Positions 44,021-55,007 of a DNA stretch of 64,000 nucleotides are shown here, piece after piece. Position 1 is the first letter of the stretch. Each line of letters begins with the position of its first letter. The translations under genes and the position numbers were made by a program. The stretch is from Rhabdophis nuchalis (lineage: Eukaryota; Chordata; Lepidosauria; Squamata; Natricidae), in contig CM077644.1 in assembly GCA_039707465.1 (NCBI GenBank), positions 186,483,462 through 186,547,461 of the forward strand, given 5' to 3'. The notes below the pieces were generated by a model. It saw only the letters and a program-made list of their open reading frames with translations, did no database searches and was not told the origin of the DNA.

Positions 44021-44784
44021 CTGTGTGCCATACAGGTTTTATTTCAAGCTCTTGTAAGTCTCCCTTGCTATATTTGCTATATTGATAGATATTAAATCAA
44101 TCCACTTGAAGTCTCTTAGCTACATCATGCCTAATTCTGATACCTGTTGCATGAATTGTTTAGTACCAATACAGGAATTAATCTGTTATTAATCATCACA
44201 CCAGAATAGATAATGCAAAGCCCTCACTGCGCTGATAGCAATAAAAGGGGAAAAAATTTTCTCTTTACCAGAGAGAGGCCTTATTCTATCTCTCACAAAT
44301 GTTTTTTTTAATCTCCTTTCATATGCAAATAGCCCATTTGTTTTACAGTTGCAGTAAAACAGTTGTGCAGCATTTGTCACAAAGAGATCTTTTAATCACT
44401 GGAGGCAGTTTTTCCATTGTACTAAACAGGTGTTTTCTAATAGTGTGCCCATTGCATCCCACTGCATGCTGGAAATGCTGTCATGAGTAGATGCGTCTAT
44501 CTCCTGCTTAGGATTAGTGGTTCTTATGATGAGGAATGAAAATAGCATAGTTACTATGCCATAGTTGCTGCAAGTGAACAGAGAAGCTGGAGTTCATTTG
44601 AACTACTCTAACTGATGTGATAGCTTTTGGCTCTGGTTTTTCTTTCGAGAAGAACAGGAAATTTGAAAATCTTTTTTGTTCCACACATACATAACCTTGG
44701 GGCTCAATCAGTCTGAAGGTTCTGCTCTTTTGAAGCAGTCTGTATGGCCTTCCCTTAGATTCAACCTCTTCTGCTCACAGAGTA
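44021..44784. other. no gene seen
   Basis: AT-rich DNA with no recognised feature. Confidence 0.45.
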
Positions 44785-44913
44785 CAGGTGTCAAACTCTC
44801 GGCATCACATTGGCACCACGTGATGTATCGTGATTTTTTTTACCCCTTTGTGGGGCTGGGGTGGGCGTGGCCTGTACATGATGCATCTGGCCGGTGGGAT
44901 GCCAGTTTGATAT
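44785..44913. mobile_element. degraded GTGTCAAACT-family MITE
   Basis: The left end CAGGTGTCAAACTCTCGGC and right AGTTTGATATAG resemble 19860-19991 and 60844-60969. There is no clear duplication. Confidence 0.6.
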
Positions 44914-45028
44914 AGAGGGAAGAGGTAACTGATCAATCATACATCAATGTCATTAGGAGGGCACAAACACTTCCAGCCCATTTCTATATATTTCCTGGTA
45001 AAATACATCCAATTTTGAAAAAGCCCAC

Positions 45029-45050
45029 TTAGGGTTAGGGTTAGGGTTAG
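45029..45050 (+). repeat. short interstitial telomere-like repeat
   Basis: Three and a half TTAGGG units form part of one satellite monomer. Other monomers carry shorter versions (TTAGGGTTAAGG, TTAGGGTTATGG, TTAGGGTTAGG). Confidence 0.9.
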
Positions 45051-45732
45051 ATCTCTGTGAACTCAAAGAGCCAAATAGACATCGTCAACAGATTCCTAGC
45101 ACATTGGTATGATTAGGAGGATGGAGTCTTTTTCCAGCCTCCCCACTATACTTTTCCTGGTAAAACACATTGGAAAATCCCATTGGGGGAAAACCAACTT
45201 AGGGTTAAGGTTCAGTCTTCATGAACTTTGAGAGGAAAATAGACATTGTCAACAAACTCATAGCACTAGAGGAGCGGAGACTTTAAATACATGGGAAATC
45301 CCACTGAGGGGGAACCTATTTAGGGTTATGGTTATGTCTCCATGAATTCAGTAAGCAAAAGGGACGTCCCCTATGGATTCTGAGTCCATTGGTATGGTTA
45401 GGAGGGCACTAACTTTTCAAGCCTGCCCTATCTGGAAAAGTTTCCGCCCTCCTATTGATGTGCTCAGAATCCATTGGTGACATCCATTTTGCTCTCTCAG
45501 TTCACAGAGACCTAACCCTAATCCTAGATGGATTTGCTCTCTGGGATTTTTCCATAGATTTCCCCAGGAAATGTAGATGAGATGGGCCCAGAGACTCTCT
45601 ACACATTTAAGTGTATTGAAATGATAGGAATCCATTGGCAATGTAAATTTTGCCCTCTGAGACCTAACCTAAGGCTAAGAGCATTTCCCCTCCAATGGAA
45701 TTTTCCTATAAATTTTAACAGGAAAGGTAGAT

Positions 45733-45736
45733 GATG

Positions 45737-45831
<95 letters not shown>

Positions 45832-45878
45832 CTTTAATATTATTACAATGACAAATTATACAAATTATTATTATTATT
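45733..45878. repeat. (AAT)n core of the palindrome
   Basis: More than 30 tandem AAT units followed by TATTACAATGACAAATTATA and (ATT)n. It forms the 146-bp spacer between the 299-nt arms. Confidence 0.9.
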
Positions 45879-46205
45879 ATCTACCTTTCCTGTTAAAATT
45901 TATAGGAAAATTCCATTGGAGGGAAAATGCTCTTAGCCTTAGGTTAGGTCTCAGAGGGCAAAATTTACATTGCCAATGGATTCCGATCATTTCAATACGC
46001 TTAAATGTGTAGAGAGTCTCTGGGCCCATCTCATCTACATTTCCTGGGAAAATCTATGGAAAAATCCCAGAGAGCAAATCCATCTAGGATTAGGGTTAGG
46101 TCTCTGTGAACTGAGAGAGCAAAATGGATGTCACCAATGGATTCTGAGCACATCAATAGGCGGGTGGAAACTTTTCCATCCTCTGCCTACATGTTTCCTT
46201 GTAAA

Positions 46206-46436
46206 ATACATGGACAGATCATTTGAAGTTCAGGAGAAGGTTGGTGTTGTTTCAGGGTTTGCAACTGCAAAGGATGGTAGATATAAGTAGAGTTCAAGCA
46301 TCTTCAAACTAAACCACCAGGTAGAGTAGAACTCTTATCTAATTAAATATTTAACAGTAGAGCAGAAGGACCTATTTTTAATTTGACATTACATATTGTT
46401 TTAACTTGATAATCAATCACATACACACATACACAC

Positions 46437-46481
<45 letters not shown>

Positions 46482-46683
46482 TTAAATGCTTAAATGGTAT
46501 ATGTGGAAAGATCAAATTATGGCTTGTTCATTTATTTATTAATTACATTTTAATCCAACTTTGCTCCTGTGAGAATCCTGTGAAAATGAATGGTTGAAGT
46601 CCATGAATTCTATGACTGAGCAAGGATTTAATCTGAGACTCCTGAGGAATCTATCTGGTTAAATTTTGTTTTATCATCTAACT
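46206..46683. other. simple repeats, no gene
   Basis: It contains (CATACA)n, (AG)n and (ACAG)n runs at 46417-46480 and otherwise AT-rich DNA. Confidence 0.6.
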
Positions 46684-46760
46684 AGCTATACCCGGCCACG
46701 CGTTGCTGTGGCCCAGTCTGGTTAAATGGCCAACCAATCTGTGTGTAGATCTACACCTGC
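46684..46760 (+). repeat. head of an interspersed repeat (CCCGGCCACGCGTTGC)
   Basis: ACTAGCTATACCCGGCCACG followed by CGTTGCTGTGGCCCAG resembles the start of the repeat at 52683 (CTAGCTGATAATCCGGCATT). The matching tail may be at 49300-49465 (ending TTTTTATTTATATAGATAAA), which would make the minisatellite and CR1 copies between them later insertions or expansions. The family is not identified. Confidence 0.4.
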
Positions 46761-46794
46761 ACACATACACCCAACCACCATATAAGCCCCAACC

Positions 46795-47379
46795 TACCTA
46801 CTGTATTTTTCTCTCTCTCTCTCTCTCTCTATCTATCCCTCTACCTACCTACCTACTGTATTTCTTTCTTTCTCCCTCTACCTACCTACCTACCTACTGT
46901 ATTTCCACCCCTCTATCTCTCTACCTACCTACCTACTGTATTTCCCCCCTCTATTCCTCTACCTACCTACCTACCTACTGTATTTCTCCCTCTCTCTATA
47001 CCTCTACCTACCTACCTACTGTATTTCTTTCTTTTTCCCTCTATCTATCTACCTACCTACTGTATTTCCCCCCCTCTATCCCTCTACCTACCTACCTACC
47101 GTATTTCTCGCTATCTATACACCTACCTACCTACCGTATTTCTCCCTCTCTGTCTATCCCTCTACTTACCTACCTATTGTATTTCTTGCTTTCTCCCTCC
47201 ACCTACCTACCTACTGTATTTCTCCCTCTCTATCTATCCCCCTATCCACCTACCTGCCTACCTACTGTATTTCTCCCTCTCTGTCTATCCCTCTACCTAC
47301 CTATCTACTGTATTTCTCCCTATCTATCTATCCATCCCCCTACCTATGTACCTACCTACCTACCTACCTACCTACTGTC

Positions 47380-47447
<68 letters not shown>

Positions 47448-47545
47448 TGTATCTATCTATCTATCTATCCATCTATCCACCTACCTACCTACATACCTAC
47501 CTACATACCTACCTTATTTCTGCCTCTCTATCTATCCCTTGGGGG
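46795..47545 (+). repeat. CTAC/TCTC minisatellite, about 50-60-bp units
   Basis: About a dozen imperfect units of the form CTACCTACCTACTGTATTTC plus a CTCCCTCTCTATCTATCCCT-type stretch. It includes a pure (TTTC)n tract of about 17 units at 47381-47447. The long frame through it (LSLSIPLPTYLLYF-type repeats) is an artefact. Confidence 0.9.
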
Positions 47546-49024
47546 TCATCTAGTCCAACTCCCTGCTAGGCAGGAAGCTCTATACCCATGATGGCGAACC
47601 TATGGCACGGGTGCCACAGGTGGCACATGGAACCATTTCTTAGGTCACTCGAGGCATTGCCCTGTCAGCTTCAGTTTGTATGTGTGCCCTGGCCAGCTGA
47701 TTTAGGCCTTCTTTTGAGGCCATTTTTTGTCCTCTGGAGGTGGGGGAAGGCTGTTTTCACCCTCCCCAGGCTCCTATAAACTCTCTGGAGCCTGGGGATG
47801 ACGTAAAAAGCATGCCAAATGCAGGTGGTCATGCACATAGCATTATGGATGTGACACACCTGTGCACATCGCCCCTGCACTCCCCCTGCTATTGGCACGT
47901 GAGCCAAAAAAGGTTAGCCATCACTGCCCTATACCATTTCAGACTAATGGCTATCCAACATCTTCTTGAAGACTTCCAGTGTTGGGGCATTCACAATTTC
48001 TGGAGGCAAGTTGTTCCACTGATTAATTGATCTAACTGTCAGGAAATTTCTCCTCAGTTCTAAGTTGCTTCTCTCCTTGATTAGTTTCCACCCATTGCTT
48101 CTTGTCCTGCCCTCAGGTGCCTTGGAGAATAGCTTGACTCCCTCTTCTTTGTGGCAACCCCTGAGATATTGGAAGGCTGCTATCCTGTCTCCCCTAGTCC
48201 CTCTTTTATTAAACTGTATTTCTCCCTGTCTCTCTATTCCCCTATCTACCTACCTACTGTAATACAATAATACAATAGCAGAGTTGGAAGGGACCTTGGA
48301 GGTCATCTAGTCCAACCCCGCTGCTCAAGCAGGAGACCCTATGCCGTTTCAGACAAATGGTTTTCCAGTCTCTTCTCTCTTCAGTGTTGGGGCATCCATA
48401 ACTTCTGGTGGCAAGATGTTCCACTGGTTAATAGTTCTCACTGCCAGGAAATTTGCCCTCAGTTCTAGGTTGCTTCTCTCCTTGATTAGTTTCCACCCAT
48501 TGCTTCTTGTTCTGCCCTCAGGTGCCTTGGTGAATAGCTTGACTCCCTCTTCTTTGGGGCAACCCCTGAGATATTGGAAGGCTGCTATCATGTCTTCCCT
48601 AGTCCCTCTTTTATTAAACTGTATTTCTCCCTGTCTCTCTATTCCCCTATCTACTGTAATACAATAATACAATAGCAGAGTTGGAAGGGACCTTGGAGGT
48701 CATCTAGTCCAACCCCGCTACTCAAGTAGGAGACCCTATGCCGTTTCAGACAAATAGTTTTCCAGTCTCTTCTTAAAAACACATCCAGTGTTGGGGCATC
48801 CATAACTTCTGGTGGCAAGATGTTCCACTGGTTAATAGTTCTCACTGCCATGAAATTTGCCCTCAGTTCTAGGTTGCTTCTCTCCTTGATTAGTTTCCAC
48901 CTATTGCTTCTTGTTCTGCCCTCAGGTGCCTTGGTGAATAGCTTGACTCCCTCTTCTTTGGGTGACCCTCTGAGATATTGGAAGGCTGCTATCATGTCTT
49001 CCCTAGTCCCTCTTTTATTAAACT
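47534..49024 (-). repeat. three tandem antisense CR1 3' ends
   Basis: Each unit is the last third of CR1 ORF2 plus 3' UTR on the minus strand (MIAAFQYLRGSPKEEGVKLF, KERSNLELRANFMAVRTINQ, WNILPPEVMDAPTL). Copies lie at 47534-48216 (split by the MITE 47586-47936), about 48261-48621 and about 48658-49024. The last two boundaries (TACTGTAATACAAT at 48255 and 48652) are 397 bp apart. The junctions contain ACTGTATTTCTCCCTGTCTC, a unit of the adjacent minisatellite, so copies arose by tandem duplication with it rather than by separate insertions. Confidence 0.85.
47586..47936. mobile_element. hAT-type MITE, CAGTGATGG family, inside CR1
   Basis: It starts CCATGATGGCGAACCTATGG and ends GGTTAGCCATCACTG. 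Flanks CTCTATAC and CCCTATAC match at 7 of 8, and CR1 text continues across the site. It is present only in the first of the three tandem CR1 copies. Confidence 0.82.
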
Positions 49025-50080
49025 GTATTTGCTGTCAGATGGGTGATTCTTTGTTACAGTTTGGTTCAGTCCGTATTAAACAGTTTAAAGCAGCTGCCTG
49101 CCTCCGTTTTTTTTTACCTCAGAGAACAGTCCTGAGCAGAATTTCTCCACACCCCCCCTATGGGCCACCTGGGAGTTTGCTATCCTCTGTGCCTTTTTGG
49201 CCCCAAGAGGCCGCCGTATGAGGCCTTTTCCAACACTCACAGTTGAAAAGCAGTTTGATGGGCGTGGCTACAGGGATGTTAAATCACATTTCAGTGAGTA
49301 CATTTTTTGTGTGTAATTTGTACACAACACACGTGTGCTAGGCACAAAATGATTAGCTATTCTATTATCGGAAGTCCTTGGCTACGTTGTCTGAAAGTTT
49401 CGTTTAAAAACCAGTAGTTTTTGAGATTAGTGGATTTGTACAAACTATTTTACATTTTTATTTATATAGATAAATAGTGTGCTAAAATAATAATAATAAT
49501 TCAAAACATTTATGGATACTATTCAGGAATCACTAAACTATCGTTTCTTTAAGACGTGCTCATAGATTTTAATGATATCCCTTGTCTTTAATAATCTATG
49601 TCTTTATAGTTCAGTGAATGACTAACAAGTTAATAACTCCCTTTTTAGGTTAACATCTGGAAGACTTGCTTTGAAAACATATTCCTTTAATGTTAAACCA
49701 CAATCACTGCTTATTATTTCAAAAGAATTGCACTTCAGTATTGATTGGCTGCCGTAAACAAAACTGCACTGAGTTGGTTCATAATATTCAGTTGATCAAA
49801 GAATATAAGGTTTTCCTATCCAATGTATTTGAAGAAAATATGGATACATTTGTCAGAGGTTAAAATTGTTGATAATTGTCAATAAGACTCAAAACTTAAG
49901 AAAACTATTAAAAATATGTAGAAACCAGAAGAAACAGCTAGTTAACCACTTTAAAGTAATACCATGCAAAGTCTGAAGCAGGAGAAAATGTGCCAGCTGA
50001 AATTGTGGCCACCTTATTGTTATTTCCTCTTCAGGCTGATGTGCCCCTTGATGTGTTAGTCCAAGCTATGTTAAAGGTAG
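49025..50080. other. unclassified repeat tail, then no gene
   Basis: 49025-49465 may be the remainder of the repeat that begins at 46684. From 49466 the DNA is AT-rich without recognised features. Confidence 0.4.
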
Positions 50081-50088
50081 CTATAGAG

Positions 50089-50462
50089 CAGTGATGGCGA
50101 ACCTATGGCACGGGTGCCACAGGTGGCATACGGAACCATTTCTTAGGGCACATGAGGTATTGTCCTGTCAGCAATAGCGTGCATGTGTGTGCTGGCCAGC
50201 TGATTTAGGCCTTCTTTTGAGGCCGTTTTTTGTCCTCTGGAGGCTTCAGGGAAGCTCCTGAAGCCTCTGGAGGTGGGGAGGCGAGGCTATTTTCACCCTC
50301 CACAGGCTCCTAGAAAGCCTCTGGAGCTTGGGGAGGGCAAAAAAAGCGTGCCAAAAGCAGGGGGTCACACACATAGCATTATGGGTGTGGCACGCCCAAG
50401 CACGACACGCCTGCGCTCCCCCCGCTTTTGGCACGTGAGCCAAAAAAGGTTAGCCATCACTG
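50089..50462. mobile_element. hAT-type MITE, CAGTGATGG family (374 bp)
   Basis: The exact 8-bp duplication CTATAGAG lies at 50081-50088 and 50463-50470. The ends are CAGTGATGGCGAACCTATGG and GGTTAGCCATCACTG. It lies in the opposite orientation to 17580 and 54375. Confidence 0.92.
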
Positions 50463-50470
50463 CTATAGAG

Positions 50471-51309
50471 ATTTCTCCGGCTTCATTTCACATCACTTCC
50501 CAGTATCAGCTACCAGGGGAAAACTACTACCAATGCTCTCCTTAGTGTTTGGTAAGGCAAAGATTAGTCAGTGTACAGAGGCATTAGTGTATGGAGTTAG
50601 TGTATGTAGACACTTAGAATGGCTGATTTAGACGCCAGTTAAATTACCCAATTACAGTCACAAACATGGAGGAGTCCCACACCTGTCAGTCAGCTGAACA
50701 TGGATCTAGCAGCGTTTTGAGAAAGTGTGAGGCCTGTATCCAGAAATAATTCAGCTAATGGGTCACACATGTGGAGGAGAAGCATGAGGTGAAGTAGAAG
50801 ACTAAATTGAGTTTTGTCCTTGATTAGTGCTACAAGAAGTGGCAGCGCTGACAAAAAGTAGCCTTGTAGAGAAGTAGAGAAAATGGATTCCCTAACCAAC
50901 CTCTCTTAAAACAATAAAATATACCAAAGAAACTCCTTGTGACAAAAGCAAGAGACAACCTGATTACACTTCCTTTGGTGAAAAAATTACCAAGCTACAA
51001 CTGGAAACTTTCCTTCTTGGTTTAAATAGATCTTTTCTGCAAGACAGGACTAGCTCTAGTTTTAAAAAACAGGTCTAGCACTCTTTTAGAAGAGCACTTA
51101 AACACATATATAAACAGAATGCCAGTCAAGAAATTATTCAAGAAAAGGCCTGAGGAAGATACGTTTTTTTTTGCTCCTGCATGGCAGAACTCTCTAGCAA
51201 CCATTAGGACTTGAAATGAATAAGCAAAGAATAAATGTCTTAGAGCACTGATTTAGCTATAGCATGAGAATTCCAATTGGTTCTGTTTTTAAATTTGAGT
51301 CTTATAATA
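50471..51309. other. no gene seen
   Basis: AT-rich DNA with no recognised feature. Confidence 0.45.
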
Positions 51310-51444
51310 CAGGGATCCCCAACCTTTACAACTTTAAGTCTGAAGGACTTCAGCTCCCAGAATTCTCCAGCCAGCTTTGCTGGCTGGAGAAGTCTGGTAG
51401 CTGAAGTCCTTCAGACTTAAAGTTGCAAAGGTTGGAGACCCCTG
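51310..51444. mobile_element. hAT-type palindromic MITE (135 bp)
   Basis: The ends are CAGGGATCCCCAACC and GGTTGGAGACCCCTG and the core equals 33297-33431. The flanks (TTATAATA, ACCTAGTA) do not match, so the target duplication is lost or the element was reached by another route. Confidence 0.8.
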
Positions 51445-52682
51445 ACCTAGTAGTTTTGTTATAATACACACTCCAAACTAATTACAGGTAGCTTTATACT
51501 TTTTTTGTCCTGTGTTTCCAGTGCAAGGGAAAGAAGCCCAGCTCTTCTGAAGAGGTAGCCCAGACTACACTCAGATATTTTTTTACACAGCAATTAATGG
51601 CCTCTTTATCAATGTGAAAATGTACTGTTGCATTGCAGACTAGATCACAATGGCCATGGATTTCAGAATTCTGCAACTGGGTCAGTGGGTGCATATTTGC
51701 CGCAGACTAAAAGATGGCCATGTCACTTCACTAGATTCCAAGTCTTAGCCCTGTCAGCAACTATATCATTGATGAAAGCTACCATATGGCATCCATGAAA
51801 AGAGAAAGAAATGAGAACAAGGCAAACATTACTTGAAAACTGGTTAGAGGAACATATGATTGAGCCCAAATGAAATTGGCTGATGGAAGAATGCAGCAGT
51901 GATAAGTCTCAAAAAGACTAAAATGAAGCATATCAACAGAGAGTAAAATTTGAAGAAAACACAGAAGAGATAAGGCAGAGATGGGGAATCTGTGCCACCT
52001 TAGATGTCACTGAACTTCAGTGTCCAACATTTTCCTCCTTAATAGTCAAGATCAGGGTTGATAGGAACTGTCATTCAGTGGCCTCTGGAAATTTAGTGTT
52101 CCCATGAATCTGATGTATGAGATAATCAGAGTTTAAAATATCACAATTTTTTAAAGTGCAATATTCTATAGAGATGGGTAATTACTAGTCATAATAGATT
52201 GAATTTCAAATATTGTATAGAGTAGACGAATCTTTCTTCTGGAGAGAATAATGTATCAGGGAATTATGTTGGCAGTGACATAGCCTTTCGCCAGTAGGTG
52301 GCAGAAAGCTAACAAATATAACCCCGCCTCTTATAAACAGAAAACTGATATTTTACCTACAAAAGTTGGAAAAGTGAAGGTTGGTTCATTAGAGTAAATA
52401 AAGAACTGTACTTCCCTGCTTAAAACTAATCCACATAGAGGGATGGTGGTCAAAGGGTTACCATATGTTCAGCCAATATGGTAGCCCAAAATGGCAGCAA
52501 TGATTAAAGTGCTCTGTATTGCTTTCCTGCTATCTAATAGCATGATTTATTTCATTCAAAAATTAATATCCCTAATCTTCCCAACCACTATTAAAAAAAA
52601 GTAAGTCAGAGGCCATTTTGTCCTTAAAAAGCAAAAGAACAATTACAGGAAAGGAATAATATATTGAGTGAATTATTATTAT
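51445..52682. other. no gene seen
   Basis: AT-rich DNA with no recognised feature. Confidence 0.45.
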
Positions 52683-53085
52683 ACTAGCTGATAATCCGGC
52701 ATTGTCCAGATATTAATTTATAGGGATCAAACGTAATTTCTAATGTTGGATTCTCACTTACCAGAGGGAACCCCCTTGTGGAGTATTGTGAAGCCATTAC
52801 AATGGCAACTCCACTGCGCTGTACAGTAGAAGCTATTTTTGGCAGTACAGTAGAAGCCATTTTAAGGCACAACAGGCTATATCTTAACAGAACACACACC
52901 CCGAAGGGAGTTAGAGGTTGTCTTATCACCACAGTATTTTTTCCAAAGAGTAAGACATCTATGTGCCAAGTTTGGTCGAAATTGCTGGAGACGTTCCAGA
53001 GTTAAGCTGGAACATACATGCACACACACTCACACAAACACACCTACACACAGAGCCATTATATATATATATATATATAAATTTG
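52683..53085 (+). repeat. unclassified interspersed repeat
   Basis: It starts ACTAGCTGATAATCCGGCATT and ends TGCCAAGTTTGGTCGAAATT, GACGTTCCAGAGTTAAGCTG, a CACACA-rich run and (AT)n. This layout of a CCGG-rich head and a GTTCCAGAGTTA block before CA/AT runs recalls a widespread but, to me, unclassified animal repeat. Confidence 0.45.
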
Positions 53086-53542
53086 TTGGATACTTAGAAG
53101 GATAACAATAATTTCTGCTGAAGACCAACCTGCTTTAGTTAGGCGTATATATTGTAATTTGACATAGGGGAATTATTGGGGGGGGGGGTGTTTCCCTACT
53201 TTGAGCTTTAATTCCTCTAGTAACAAAGCAAATTTGTCTGCTTGGAAGAAAATACTTATTACTCAGGAAACAGATTCCCCCCCTCCTCCAGTGATTGTAA
53301 GTCTGTGAACAATAAATTTGCAGGGGGTTGGAGACTAATTTTCATTTTTAAACAGAGAAATATTGACAGTTGTGGTGGAAAGAGAAAGCTTTGCAATCTA
53401 ATCTTAAACCCTCGCTTTTCATGCTGTTAAAAATGATTGAATAAGCACAACTTGAATCAGCCGGCAAGAGGCACAGAAAGAAGCTTAGGAGTTAATTCTA
53501 ACAAAGAAATAACAGGCCCCTGAGAAGTGCTACAGGCTAAAA
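53086..53542. other. no gene seen
   Basis: It contains a run of about ten G near 53180. Nothing else is recognised. Confidence 0.45.
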
Positions 53543-53648
53543 CAGGAATGTCTCACTTTGACAATTTTAAGACTTGTGGACTTCAATTCCCAGAAATCTG
53601 TGAATTGAAGTTTACAGGTGTTAAAGTTGCCAAGGGTGGACATCCCTG
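53543..53648. mobile_element. degraded palindromic MITE (106 bp)
   Basis: The ends CAGGAATGTCTCACTTTGAC and AGGGTGGACATCCCTG match the 26596 subfamily. Flanks GGCTAAAA and GGCCAGAA match at 6 of 8. Confidence 0.68.
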
Positions 53649-53824
53649 GGCCAGAACTTCATGTCCTAAAAGAGAGTTGATTCAATCAGTAGTAGGACTA
53701 CCAGATTGTAGCTGAAGAAACACAGATGCCCATTAGATGTCAGCAAACAGCTGGGCCAAAAATCAATCATGGCAATCAGTAAGGTGTCAGATGTTTTAGC
53801 CACCCAGCAATCATATCATGAACT

Positions 53825-54207
53825 CAGGGGTGAAATACTCTGAAGTCTGCTTCCGGTTTGCTTTGTGCGCATGCACACAAACACGCCCTTTGTGCGCATG
53901 CACACAAACACGCCCTTTGTGCGCATGCACACAAACACGCCCTTTGTGCGCATGCACACCGCAGATGCTAAGAATCCTTTTTCTGAGTCTTCAAAGGTAA
54001 ATAGAAGAGTGAGGGGGAGGGAACAGCTGTGCCGATGATTTAAATTCTCTAGAAAGCAGAATTTCCTGCTTTCTAGCAAATATAAATCATGCGGCACAGC
54101 TGTTTGTCGCACAGCTGATTATCAGAACTTTTTAAAAAACTTTTTTTTAGCATTTTTTTACTACAGGTTCGGGCGAACCAGCCCAAACCGGTAGCATTTC
54201 ACCCCTG
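53825..54207. mobile_element. hAT-type MITE with internal 27-bp tandem repeat (383 bp)
   Basis: The ends are CAGGGGTGAAATAC and GCATTTCACCCCTG. Flanks CATGAACT and AATGAACT match at 7 of 8. TTTGTGCGCATGCACACAAA plus CACGCCC repeats about three and a half times at 53860-53960; the unit is 27 bp, so it stays open as a 9-residue protein repeat on both strands. Confidence 0.85.
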
Positions 54208-54374
54208 AATGAACTCCATATCTCTTTTCTCCCATCTGGTGGTTATATGAATTTTTGCAGCCCATATCTGGTAGACCTAATCAATCATAGCAGGAGATGA
54301 CTATGCAAAACTCTCTAATTCGGTTACTTCAGGAAATCTCACAAGATCATATCATCAGTATATACAGTATATAT

Positions 54375-54748
54375 CAGTGATGGCAAACCTTTTTTGGCTC
54401 ATGTGCCAAAAGCGGGGGGAGCGCAGGGGGGTCGTGCATGGGCGTGCCACACCCATAATGCTATGTGTGTGACCCCCTGCTTTTGGCATGCTTTTTTCGC
54501 CCTCCCCAAGCTCCAGAGGCTTTCTAGGAGCCTGGGGAGGGTGAAAACAGCCTCCCCTCCCCACCTCCAAAGGCTTCAGGAGCTTCCCTGAAGCCTCCAG
54601 AGGGCAAAAGAAGGCCTCAAAAGAAGGCCTAAATCAGCTGACCAGCGCACACATGTGCGCTAGTGCTGACAGGGCAACGCCTCGCGTGTCCTACGAAAAG
54701 GTTCCGCATGCCACCTGTGGAACCCGTGCCATAGGTTTGCCATCACTG
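54375..54748. mobile_element. hAT-type MITE, CAGTGATGG family (374 bp)
   Basis: Flanks GTATATAT and GTATATAA match at 7 of 8. The ends are CAGTGATGGCAAACC and GGTTTGCCATCACTG. It is the same length as 50089-50462 in reverse orientation. Confidence 0.9.
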
Positions 54749-54756
54749 GTATATAA

Positions 54757-54830
54757 TTACAATTTCATTGTAATTTTATTACAATATTATTACAAGGACA
54801 ATAAAGATTATTATTATTATTATTATACTG
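54757..54830 (+). repeat. LINE-type 3' tail with (ATT)n
   Basis: ATTTCATTGTAATTTTATTACA followed by GGACAATAAAG and (ATT)n resembles the 3' end of the Rex1-like relic at 30715. Confidence 0.5.
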
Positions 54831-55007
54831 GACATTCATAATTCTACTTAAGCATAATATTCTAGAACATAGGTTGTTTTCCTTCATAAAGAATAGGCTT
54901 AAGCTACCTAGAATTTAAAACTCCCAACTAAAGCGGTCTTAAATGACAAGGGTACTAAAGTTATCTTTTAAAATGCTATATTTTGTACCTTAGTAATAAG
55001 TCTATAT

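Larger units (their letters stand above)
44942..46205. repeat. satellite-like array (about 160-bp units) with TTAGGG motifs, arranged as a palindrome
   Basis: The unit runs TTTCCTGGTAAAAnACAT.., GGAAAATCCCATTGGG, ACTTAGGGTTAGGGTTAG, GTCTCTGTGAACT, AGAGCAAAATGGACAT, ATTCTnAGCACATTGGTA, TAGGAGGGCAC, CTTTTCCAGCC. The plus-strand units start near 44991 and 45153 (162 bp apart); the next is shortened (about 122 bp). From 45434 the units switch to the minus sense (period about 156), and after an (AAT)n core they switch back to plus at 45879. The two inverted halves, 45434-45732 and 45879-46177, are each 299 nt and differ at 6 sites. Confidence 0.85.

Noticed and set aside
45029..45050. True telomere or chromosome fusion point
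   Set aside because: Only about 3.5 TTAGGG units, inside a tandem monomer with degenerate versions in neighbouring units.
45731..46012. Poly-Ile frame
   Set aside because: It is the translation of the (AAT)n core, not a protein.
46703..47569. 288-codon frame rich in Ser, Leu, Tyr and Pro
   Set aside because: It is a read-through of the CTAC/TCTC minisatellite, so its repeat is a DNA repeat.
53860..53960. Possible CRISPR-like array in the 27-bp tandem repeat
   Set aside because: Units are directly adjacent without spacers, and this is vertebrate DNA.
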